A stretch of 57,171 nt of DNA from Bradyrhizobium huanghuaihaiense (GTDB lineage: Bacteria; Pseudomonadota; Alphaproteobacteria; Rhizobiales; Xanthobacteraceae), in assembly GCF_007830635.1 (NCBI RefSeq), contig NZ_VLLA01000035.1:1-57171 (forward strand), written 5' to 3'. The notes under the pieces were generated by a model. It did no database searches. It was not told the origin of the DNA and saw only the letters and a program-made list of their open reading frames with translations. Shown in pieces: positions 17,703 through 26,000 of the stretch. Within the stretch, counting starts at the first letter, position 1. The number at the start of each line of letters is the position of its first letter. The position numbers and the translations under genes are program-made.

Positions 17703-18494
17703 TCAATCCTTCGACGAGGATTGCGCGAGGAACGCCGTCACGGCGTCGCGATGCTCCGCGCTGGTGTAGCAGATGGCCTGCGCCTGGCTGCCGAGATTGA
17801 AGATATCGTGCGCGGAATGCTCGAAGGTCTCATTCAGGATCTTCTTGCTTAGCGCCAGCGCGGTGGGAGATCCCTGAGCCAGCTCGGCCGCCCAGGCCTG
17901 CGCAGCCGGCAGCAGCTCGGCCGCCGCCACCTTGCGATCGACGATGCCGAGCGCGAGCGCTTCGTCGGCCTCGACGACGCGCCCGGTGAAGATCAGCTCC
18001 TTTGCCCTGGGAAGCCCGACCCGGCGCGGCAGGAAATACAGGCCGCCGCCGTCGGGGATCAAGCCGCGCTTGATGTAGGACCAGGTGAACTTCGATCGTT
18101 CCGTGCCCATGACGAAGTCGCAGGCGAGCGCCGTGTCGGCACCGAGGCCGGCCGCGGCGCCGTTGACGGCGGCGATGGTTGGCTTCGGCAGGCCCAGCAG
18201 CAGCGATTGCACGTGATGCACGCCCTGCTGCCGGCTCCAGCCGTTGAATGCGACTTCCCCCTGCGGCGCCTCGAGCCGGCGCTTCATGCCGCTGATGTCG
18301 CCGCCGGCGCAGAAGGCGTTGCCGCGCCCCGTCAGCACCAGGGCCTTGATCGCCTTGTCGCGCGACACGGCTTCCAGCGCGCCGGCGAACTCGGCGCGCA
18401 TCTCGTCGCTCATGGCATTGCGCCGTTCCGGGCGGTTGAATGCGACGGTCGCAACGCCGGCTTCGACGGAAAATTCGATGAGCTGATAGGGCAT
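17703..18494 (-). CDS. Enoyl-CoA hydratase/isomerase-family (crotonase) protein
   Basis: 263 residues from ATG 18494 (MPYQLIEFSVEAG). The crotonase oxyanion motifs are present: AFCAGGDISGM and AAVNGAAAGLGADTALACD. Both glutamates typical of classical enoyl-CoA hydratase are replaced. Instead it has GLIPDGGGLYFLPR, the Asp-containing loop common in enoyl-CoA isomerases. I would therefore expect an isomerase or another crotonase reaction, not a standard hydratase. It is first in the operon with the CoA ligase and Bug receptor, and divergent from the IclR gene, its likely regulator. Confidence 0.82.
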   Translation of the reverse strand: MPYQLIEFSVEAGVATVAFNRPERRNAMSDEMRAEFAGALEAVSRDKAIKALVLTGRGNAFCAGGDISGMKRRLEAPQGEVAFNGWSRQQGVHHVQSLLLGLPKPTIAAVNGAAAGLGADTALACDFVMGTERSKFTWSYIKRGLIPDGGGLYFLPRRVGLPRAKELIFTGRVVEADEALALGIVDRKVAAAELLPAAQAWAAELAQGSPTALALSKKILNETFEHSAHDIFNLGSQAQAICYTSAEHRDAVTAFLAQSSSKD

Positions 18495-18676
18495 GGCACG
18501 CTCCGTGGTTGGCGTCGGATCGATCACCGCTACGCATCGCGGATATCGCAAGAATCCGCGCAGGCTCCCGAATGCCGATTTCAGGCGCTGCCGTTTCCTC
18601 GTCGAGCCCGTGCGTAGCCAGGCATTCTTCTTTCCGGTGCCTATAGCGGCTTGCACCCGCCCGAACATCCCCTTAA

Positions 18677-18691
18677 TTCCACTTAGTGGAA
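18677..18691. promoter_or_regulatory. Palindrome between crotonase operon and IclR gene (likely operator)
   Basis: TTCCAC-TTA-GTGGAA is a perfect 15-bp palindrome in the divergent promoter region, just before the IclR gene's ribosome site. IclR regulators commonly bind palindromes of this size in the gap between themselves and the operon they control. The dyad is seen; the binding is inferred. Confidence 0.55.
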
Positions 18692-18709
18692 ATGCGTAAG
18701 GAGGCTGGT

Positions 18710-19486
18710 TTGGCGCAGGCGCGCAGATATGCGGGCGGGGTCGATGGCAACCGCTCGCTCGAAAGAGGCATCGAAATCCTCCGGGCGTTCCGGCCCGGCG
18801 TCGACACGCTGGGCAACGGCGAGATTGCGGAGCGAACTGGCTTGCCGCGATCGACGGTCAGCCGGCTGACACGGACGCTGGTCAATTCCGGGATGCTCGA
18901 CGAAGTCCGCGCCGAGCGGGCCTACCGCCTTGCCGCATCCGTCATCAGCATCGGCCACGCCATGCGGACGGGATCACCCGTGCTCAACGCGATCGGCCCG
19001 ATGATGCGGGCAGAATCGGCCAAGCGCCGGCTGAACGTCGGGTTAGCTACCGCTGATAGAACCATGATGGTTTACCTGGAGTCGATCCGCTACAGCCCGC
19101 GCGCGGCGCTGCGCAACGTGGTTGCCGGCCAGCAGGTGCCGATGGAGCTGACGTCGCTCGGTCGCGCATACCTCGCCGGCATTGCAGAGACCGAGCGCGA
19201 GCGGTTGCTGAAACTGTTCAAACGGCGCAGCACTGCCGCCACGAAGGCGCTGCTTGCCGACGTCAGGAGATCGATCGCCTCCGTCGAGTGCGACGGCTAT
19301 TGCGCGGTGTCGTGGCAACCCGCCGTTCTTGCCGTCGCAACGCCGATCGTGCTGGACGGGCTTCCGGTCTACGCACTCAACATGAGCCTGCAGAATGTCG
19401 ACCGGTCCGATGCGCTGGCGAACGAGATCGGCTCGTACCTCAACGCCTTTGCGGCCAAGTGCAAGGAGGTACTGGCGAGCCGTTGA
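18710..19486 (+). CDS. IclR-family transcriptional regulator
   Basis: 258 residues, an IclR protein. The winged helix comes first (LERGIEILRAF, then NGEIAERTGLPRSTVSRLTR as recognition region), followed by the GAF-like effector domain, where small acids usually bind (ALRNVVAGQQVPMELTSLGR). The start is TTG 18710, because AAGGAGG (18698-18704) is ideally placed for it. The upstream GTG/ATG codons fall on or beside the palindrome and have no ribosome site. It is divergent from the crotonase, CoA-ligase and Bug operon, and I infer it controls it in response to that pathway's substrate. Confidence 0.88.
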   Translation: MAQARRYAGGVDGNRSLERGIEILRAFRPGVDTLGNGEIAERTGLPRSTVSRLTRTLVNSGMLDEVRAERAYRLAASVISIGHAMRTGSPVLNAIGPMMRAESAKRRLNVGLATADRTMMVYLESIRYSPRAALRNVVAGQQVPMELTSLGRAYLAGIAETERERLLKLFKRRSTAATKALLADVRRSIASVECDGYCAVSWQPAVLAVATPIVLDGLPVYALNMSLQNVDRSDALANEIGSYLNAFAAKCKEVLASR

Positions 19487-19566
19487 CGTGGAGACCGAAA
19501 CCGCGATCGGAACGACGGTCACACGCGGCGGTTGGCCGAGCGGCGCCCCCGGTTGAATTCATGAGG

Positions 19567-19585
19567 TATGGCATATTATGCCATA
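19567..19585. promoter_or_regulatory. Perfect 19-bp palindrome of unknown role
   Basis: TATGGCATATTATGCCATA: two 9-bp arms around a single T. It lies between two convergent gene ends, where an operator would not be expected, and it is too AT-rich and lacks a T run for a terminator. I cannot assign it. Confidence 0.45.
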
Positions 19586-19636
19586 AGCGCCAGCCTGTTT
19601 TGAATGACGAGGCACGCACGGCCGGCCGGACGGACG

Positions 19637-20542
19637 TCAAGCGGTCGCACTAAGGCTGGGCACTGCAGCAATCGTCGCCTTCAGTTGGTCGAGACGCGTG
19701 TTGATGAGGATTTCATAGTCACCGAGGGAAATAGAACGGTCCTCCGCTCGCAACAGGCCGCGAGAGACCGGCACCAGAAGATCTCCCGGCCGGGAACCGC
19801 GCAGTGCGTTCAGCGCCGCGGGGTCTCCTCCCTGCGGCCCGAGCCCGGGAGCGAGTATGATTGCGTTTGGCAGCAGCAGGCGGAGCCGCTTTCCTTCCTG
19901 TGGCGCCGTCGTTCCGATCACTGCTCCGACGGGACTGAGGCGTGAGTCCTGCTCGCAATCCCTGCCAATTGTCGTAATCAAATCGGCGAGCCGATCTGAA
20001 ACAAAGCGATTGCCTGTCATTCGATCCTGCAGCCAACCGGCACCGGGATTGGACGTGCGGCACAAAACGAACAGGCCTTTGCCAAATCTGCGAACGCATT
20101 CGAGGAATGGCTCCAACGTATCGGGACCCATCATGGGATTGATGGTCAAGCAATCAGCCTCAAAATCACCGCTGCCCCCAGCGTCTGCCGGCGTGAGATA
20201 AGCGCGCGCATAGGCGGCTGCGGTCGATCCAATATCTCCCCGCTTGGCATCAAGAATGACACCCATGCCGGCCGCACGTGCCCGCTTCATCGCAAACGAC
20301 AGGGCACTCAATCCGGCAAGGCCGTAGGCCTCGAAATACGCTGACTGGAATTTGACGAAACCGATTCGGCCGATGGTGGCTGAAAGGATGAAATCGAGAT
20401 AGCGCAGCAGCCAATCATTGCCGCCATCGTCTGGTTCGAACTCGGCGGGGACGTCCGGAAGATAGGGATCAATACCCAGAACGATCTCTCCGTAGGAGAG
20501 GACATTGCCTTCAACGATGTTGGTCCAGGTCCTGCCTGACAT
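19637..20542 (-). CDS. pyrF: Orotidine-5'-phosphate decarboxylase, type 2
   Basis: 301 residues of the longer type-2 OMP decarboxylase subfamily, which converts OMP to UMP in the last step of de novo pyrimidine synthesis. The catalytic signature LDAKRGDIGSTAAAYA carries the Asp-x-Lys-x-x-Asp triad that defines the active site. IGFVKFQSAYFEAYG and the later PGLGPQGGD phosphate-binding loop fit the TIM barrel. It stands alone on the minus strand. The TTG/ATG choices near 20542-20556 leave the first few residues uncertain. Confidence 0.92.
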   Translation of the reverse strand: MSGRTWTNIVEGNVLSYGEIVLGIDPYLPDVPAEFEPDDGGNDWLLRYLDFILSATIGRIGFVKFQSAYFEAYGLAGLSALSFAMKRARAAGMGVILDAKRGDIGSTAAAYARAYLTPADAGGSGDFEADCLTINPMMGPDTLEPFLECVRRFGKGLFVLCRTSNPGAGWLQDRMTGNRFVSDRLADLITTIGRDCEQDSRLSPVGAVIGTTAPQEGKRLRLLLPNAIILAPGLGPQGGDPAALNALRGSRPGDLLVPVSRGLLRAEDRSISLGDYEILINTRLDQLKATIAAVPSLSATA

Positions 20543-20637
20543 CCATCAACCTCCACAACGCTTCTTCGGATAGCTGATCGCCCGACCCGGGTCTACATGG
20601 ATGCGACTATTGTCCCCGAGTTGGGTTTACGACGCCA

Positions 20638-20822
20638 TTGAGGACCGACAAGCGTCTCGAGCAAATCCTATCGGCCGTCCTCCATCGCCGGAAAGAGCGC
20701 GCCGAGCGCCGAACGACGCATATCGCCGAATTGCGCGAGCGTACGGCCGAAGCGGAAGCCAAACTCAAGCTCTCTACGACGCCATCGAAAACGGCGTCGC
20801 TGACGTCTCCGATCCGCAGACC
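20638..20822 (+). pseudogene. C-terminal scrap of a large serine site-specific recombinase
   Basis: Reading from 20638 gives RRKERAERRTTHIAELR and then AEAKLK. After a shift of frame it continues LYDAIENGVADVSDP. This is the coiled-coil tail I know from resolvase/invertase-type recombinases of Rhizobiales. The catalytic N-terminal domain is absent, so this is a relic of a departed mobile element. It ends where the next minus-strand gene's 3' end begins. Confidence 0.6.
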
Positions 20823-20823
20823 G

Positions 20824-21726
20824 TTACAGTTTTCCATAGACGCGCCCGGCGACCGCCTTCAGGCGCTCGACCGAGCCGGACTCCGGATGCGGCTTGACCG
20901 GCGCGAACAGGATCGAGGCCTGCCTGCCGTTCTTCCAGACATAGATGGTGACGGCGTTGCCGTTGCCCTTGGTGCAGGAATGCTCGCCGAACGCTTCACT
21001 GCCGAGCTCGGGGATCGCCACGTGTTGGCACGGGCCCGCGCGTTTCATCATGCCCATGACGGTGTTGCGCGAGATGTCGATCACCGCGACGGTCATGGTG
21101 TTGGCCTCGCGATCGAACATCATGCAGCTGCCCGCGCCGGTCCGCTGCACCGTCAGCGTGCTGTCGTCGAGAAAGCCGTCGGCATCGGCGGCCGTGAGCC
21201 ATTCGCAATTGCCGAACCGCTCGCTGCTCCTGCTCACGCTGGCGATGGCGACGCGCGCGGCTTCGGTGAGCGGTCGGAGCAGCGCATCGTCGGCACGCCG
21301 GCCGATCGGATAGACGGTGATCTGCAGAATGTAATCGCCGGACAAGGCGACGACCGAGGCCTCCTGGCGCTCTGCGCCGGCGGCGGTCGTTCCGCCCTGG
21401 CCTTCGTCACCGATCCCGGACACCGCGTTAAGCGGCATGCGCTCGCCAAGCGTCTTGACGAAGGTCGCGTACAATTCCCTGGCGCGGTCCTTGTCGGGAT
21501 TGCGGAACACGGACAGCATCATCGTGTCGCCGCGCCCGGCCTGGTAGATGCAGCCGCGACCGTCCTGATTTGAAATCAGCGACCATTTGAGCGCCGGCAT
21601 CGCACCGGCGAGCTGCTGGGCGCTGATGAACGGGCAGCTTTCCGCCGCGTGCACGGGAAGCACCGGAACGGCTGCGATGGCAAGGAACAGAATGAGGCAG
21701 GAGATCAGACGGTCGATCGTACGCAT
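20824..21726 (-). CDS. Secreted hypothetical protein with an internal duplication
   Basis: 300 residues from ATG 21726 with a Sec signal (IDRLISCLILFLAIAAVPVL, cleavage after VHA). The mature protein seems to contain two related halves. Each starts with a Cys segment (ESCPFISAQQLAGAM and GNCEWLTAADADGFL), has a second Cys before a beta strand (GCIYQAG and SCMMFD), and carries a similar pattern of strands. Four paired cysteines suggest disulfides in the periplasm. This resembles lipoprotein-type DUF3558-like folds only loosely. The function is unknown and no partner is visible. Confidence 0.6.
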   Translation of the reverse strand: MRTIDRLISCLILFLAIAAVPVLPVHAAESCPFISAQQLAGAMPALKWSLISNQDGRGCIYQAGRGDTMMLSVFRNPDKDRARELYATFVKTLGERMPLNAVSGIGDEGQGGTTAAGAERQEASVVALSGDYILQITVYPIGRRADDALLRPLTEAARVAIASVSRSSERFGNCEWLTAADADGFLDDSTLTVQRTGAGSCMMFDREANTMTVAVIDISRNTVMGMMKRAGPCQHVAIPELGSEAFGEHSCTKGNGNAVTIYVWKNGRQASILFAPVKPHPESGSVERLKAVAGRVYGKL

Positions 21727-21744
21727 GGGACAACTTACTACCGC

Positions 21745-21797
21745 AAATGACGCGCCACGGCCAATGAAGGTGGGCACTATTGATTCGCCGTGGCGCT
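21745..21797. repeat. Dispersed hairpin repeat, copy 1
   Basis: About 53 bp containing GCGCCACGG (21752-21760) and CCGTGGCGC (21788-21796), a perfect 9-bp stem, with a conserved middle ending GGGCACT. Two more copies lie at 22685 and 28269 in the same orientation. All three lie in intergenic DNA, like REP or MITE-type elements. Confidence 0.7.
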
Positions 21798-21845
21798 ATG
21801 ATGAATCTCGCCGACCCGCGCACGGCTATCCCGCCGCGACGAAGC

Positions 21846-22627
21846 TTACCCGGGTCTTCGCACGTAGAGCGAGATAAACCGGTCGATCATCGGGTTGATC
21901 TGCTCCGGCACTTCCAGCGACAGGAAATGCCCGGAGCCGACGGCTTTGGCCGTGACCAGTTGCGGGCACAGCGCCGCAAAACGATCCAGATCCGCGAGCC
22001 GATGGGCCGCTTCGATGTAGAGCACCGGGACCCGGCACGCCTGCGCGCACTCACGCGCCCGATGCACATCCCAGGGGAACAGACTTGTAAACGTGGATAC
22101 CAGCACATGCTGTGGCGTCGCCAGAAAGGTCTGTTCGACATGGGCGCGGCATCTGTCGGTCGGCAGACAGGAGTCCGCCACGATTTTCCGGACCTCGTCC
22201 GCAAAATCCGCACCCTTCAAGCCCTCCAGTATCCGGCGAACACGGTCCCTGCCGAGGCAGGGAAGAGCACCCCTGAATCGAGCAGCACCAGGCCTGCAGG
22301 AAAGTCCGGATAGCGGGCGGCGATTTCGAGGGCCATGTTGCCGCCCATGCTTTGACCCACGATGACCGGCTTCGTGATCTGCTGTCGGTTGCACAGAAAG
22401 ACGAGATCATCGGCGAAGCCTTCGATCGAATACGCCTGTTGCGGCTTGTCGCTCTCGCCATGTCCCCGCAGCTCGGCATTCAACGCCCGACCTTGACGGG
22501 CGAAATATTCCATTTGTGGCGCAAAATGGGTGCGATCCCCGCCCAGGCCATGGACGAACAGGAATTGAAGCGGTCCCGCCCCGGCGATGTCGAACGACAG
22601 CTGGATGCCGTCATGCGCGAGTTTCAT
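21846..22627 (-). pseudogene. Alpha/beta hydrolase, broken by a 1-bp frameshift
   Basis: The N-terminal frame (22627 down to about 22237) shows the fold start FLFVHGLGGDRTHF and the nucleophile elbow VGQSMGGNMA. After a missing base near 22236-22238 the other frame continues ILEGLKGADFADEVRKIV to the catalytic His segment AVGSGHFLSLEVPEQ, ending at 21846. The whole would be about 260 residues, a soluble hydrolase of unknown substrate. As written it lacks its histidine. Either the gene is decaying or the sequence has an error there. Confidence 0.7.
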
Positions 22628-23030
22628 GGGTCATCTCCATATTCACCGACATGTCCAGGCGTCTCTGGCGAGTACCTAGTCTAAGTGACGCGCCACGGCC
22701 GATAAAGATGGGCACTCCGGTTCGCCGCGGTGCCTGAAATGGCGCGCCCTTCAGAACAAAATCACGAACTCATATACAATTGAAATTCCTCGTCATTTTG
22801 CAGAGCACCAATGACGCGATGGTCGTCGGCATCGATTTTCCGCCCCCAAGCGCGCCTCGCAACTTCCCGCGCCATGACGGCCGCAGAATGCTAATATCGT
22901 GAAGGCCGCAAGACCGATGATGTCGCCGAGGCGACTGAAACGCGGTCGAGAAGATGCGCTCGAAGAGGCGCACTCCAAGAACAATGCCCGACCGTCATTG
23001 CGGCTCGTCGGCTGGGAGATGGAGGACGCT
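22628..23030. other. Upstream region of the glutamate dehydrogenase gene
   Basis: About 400 bases between the hydrolase start and the glutamate dehydrogenase ATG. It holds hairpin repeat copy 2 and an AT-richer stretch around 22745-22810, where a promoter could lie. The dehydrogenase frame is open back to 22899, but nothing there looks like the protein family. Confidence 0.4.
22685..22734. repeat. Dispersed hairpin repeat, copy 2
   Basis: About 50 bp with GCGCCACGG at 22690-22698 and a slightly degraded right arm CCGCGGTGC at 22725-22733 (one mismatch, one G-T pair). The middle matches the other copies at most positions. It lies between the hydrolase gene start and the glutamate dehydrogenase. 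Confidence 0.65.
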
Positions 23031-26000
23031 ATGGCTTGGCGTGACGACAAGGCCCGGGCAACTCTGATCCGCGAAGCAGCAGGAAGCGTGCAGCCGGGCA
23101 AGGCCCCCGGCAGCTTTGCCGAGCTTCTGTTCGCCTTCACCAATGTCGAGGATCTCGCCAGTCACGATGCCTCCTCGCTTGCCTTCCTGGCGGAGCAGGC
23201 CTGGGAGCACGTGCAGCGGCGCACGGCGGGGCGTGCCGATATCCGCGTCGTCAATCCGCTGATGCCGGACGGGCGCGAGATCTCCGTGCTCGAGATCCTC
23301 AACGACAACATGCCCTTCCTGTTCGATTCCACCATGGCGGAGCTCACCGAGCAGGGCATCGAAGTCAGCCTCGTCGCTCACCCCATCATCGCGGTGGAGC
23401 GCGATGACCAGGGCAAGCTCCTGCGCTTCTACGGCGAGGCACTGCCGGAAGGGGCAAAGGGCGCGCGAGAGAGCCTGATTCACCTCCACATCACCCGCCT
23501 GGACGCCGACGCGGACCGCGAGAGGCTGATTGACGGCCTCACCAGGACGCTCGGCGACGTGCGCGCCTGCGTCGTGGACTGGCGCGCCATGCGCGACCGG
23601 GTCGAGGACGCGGTCAAGACGTTCTCGTCCAATCCGCCGCCGCTGCCGATCGACGAGGTCGCCGAGGCCAACCAGTTCCTGCAATGGCTGTGCGCGGATA
23701 ATTTCACCTTCCTCGGCGTGCGCGAATATCGCTTCTCGCCCGGCCGCGATGCGTCGGACGACATCACGACCGCCGAGGGTCTCGGCATCCTCCGCGATCC
23801 CGATGTGAGGGTCCTGCGCCGCGGCAGCGAAATGGTGGTGATGACGCCGGAGATTCGCGAGTTCATGCGCGAGCCGACCCTGCTCATCGTCATCAAGGCC
23901 AATGTGAGCAGCCGGGTTCATCGCCGCATCCGGATGGATTATGTCGGCATCAAGCTCTATACGCCCGACGGCCGGCTCGAGGGCGAATTGCGAGTCGTCG
24001 GCCTGTTCACCTCGGGCGCCTACACGCGCTCGGCACGACAGATCCCCTATGTTCGCCACAAGGTATCGCGGGTGCTCCAGCGCGCCGGCTTCGACCCGAA
24101 CAGCCATTCCGGCAAGGCTCTCCAGCATATTCTCGAGGAATATCCGCGCGACGAACTTTTCCAGATCGACGTCGACACCCTCTTCGATTTCGTCATGGAG
24201 ATCCTGATCCTCTATGAGCGCCCCCGCGTCCGGGCGCTGGCGCGGGTCGACAAGTTCGATCGCTTCGTTTCCATCCTCGTCTTCATTCCGCGCGACAAAT
24301 ACGACACCGACGTGCGCATGCGCGTCGGCGCCTTCCTGTCGCAGAGCTACAAGGGGGCACTGTCGGCCTCCTACGTGTCCTTCCCCGAAGGCGCATTGGC
24401 GCGCGTCCATTACATCATCGGACGCTATGAAGGTAAGACTCCCGCCGTCGAGCGCGCCACGCTGGAAGCCGGGATCAGCGCCATTGCCGCGACCTGGGCC
24501 GACAAGCTGAAGGCGGCGCTGGCTGCGTCGACCGACGGCATGCGGGCGCGCATGCTCGCAAATCGCTACGCTCAGGCCTTCAGCGGCGGCTATACCGAGG
24601 CTGCCACGGCAGAACAGGCGGTCGCCGATATCGCCACCGTCGAGAAGCTCACGCCGGCCCGCCCGGTGACGATTTCGGTTCACCGCTTCGAGGAGGATGA
24701 TCCCAAGCGCTTCGGCCTGAAGGTGTTTTCGGATGCCGCGCCGCTGTCGCTGTCGTACCGCGTGCCGGTGATCGAAAATCACGGCCTGCGCGTGGTCAAC
24801 GAACGCACCTATCAGATCGTGCCCGGCAACAGGCCCGAGCCGGTCTGGCTGCACGATATGACGATCGAGACCAGCGACGGCCAGCCGATCGAGATCAGCC
24901 GGGACTTCAGCCATCGCCTGGAGGCCTCGATCATGGCGGTGGTCACCGATCGCGCCGAATCCGACGGGTACAATGCCTTGATCCTGCGCACGGCCCTGGG
25001 CTGGCGGGAAATCTCGACCATCCGGGCGCTGTCGCGCTATCTGCACCAGATCCGCGCACCGTTCACCCAGGACTATATGTGGGAGACCTTGCGCAAGAAC
25101 GCCGCGATCACAGCCAACCTCGTCGCGCTGTTCCAGGCCCGCCGCGATCCGCGCCTCGTCCTGACCGATCGCGAGCGTTCGGCGCGCGAGATAACTCTCC
25201 TTGCCGAGATCGAGGAGCAGCTCAAATCCGTCGCCTCGCTCGATGAAGACCGCATCCTGCGCCGTTTCACCAATCTGGTGCAGGCGACCATCCGCACCAA
25301 TCTGTGGCAGATCGGCGAGGACGGACATCCGCGCCCGGTGATCTCCTTCAAGTTCGACGCGCGCAAGATCGAGGATCTGCCCCCTCCCCGACCGCTGTAC
25401 GAGATTTTCGTCTATTCACCGCGTGTCGAAGGCATTCACCTGCGCTTCGGCAAGGTTGCGCGCGGTGGCTTGCGCTGGTCCGACCGGCCGCAGGATTTCC
25501 GCACCGAGATCCTCGGCCTCGTCAAAGCGCAGCAAGTCAAGAACGCCGTGATCGTGCCGGTCGGCGCCAAGGGCGGCTTCGTGCCCAAGCGCCTGCCGCC
25601 GCCCTCCGATCGCGAGGCGTGGCTCGCGGAGGGCACCGAAGCCTATCGCATCTTCGTGCGCTCGCTGCTCGAACTCACCGACAATCTCGACGGCGACATC
25701 GTGGTGCCGCCCGACTTGACCGTGCGGCATGACGGCGACGATCCCTATCTGGTCGTCGCCGCCGACAAGGGCACCGCCACCTTCTCCGACGTCGCCAACG
25801 CGATCTCGGCCGAGAAGAACCATTGGCTCGGCGATGCCTTCGCCTCCGGCGGCAGCCAGGGCTACGACCACAAGAAGATGGGGATCACGGCGCGCGGCGC
25901 CTGGGAGGCGGTCAAGCGCCATTTCCGCGAGCTCGGCACCGACATTCAGACCATGCCTTTCACCGTGGTCGGCGTCGGCGACATGTCCGGCGACGTCTTC

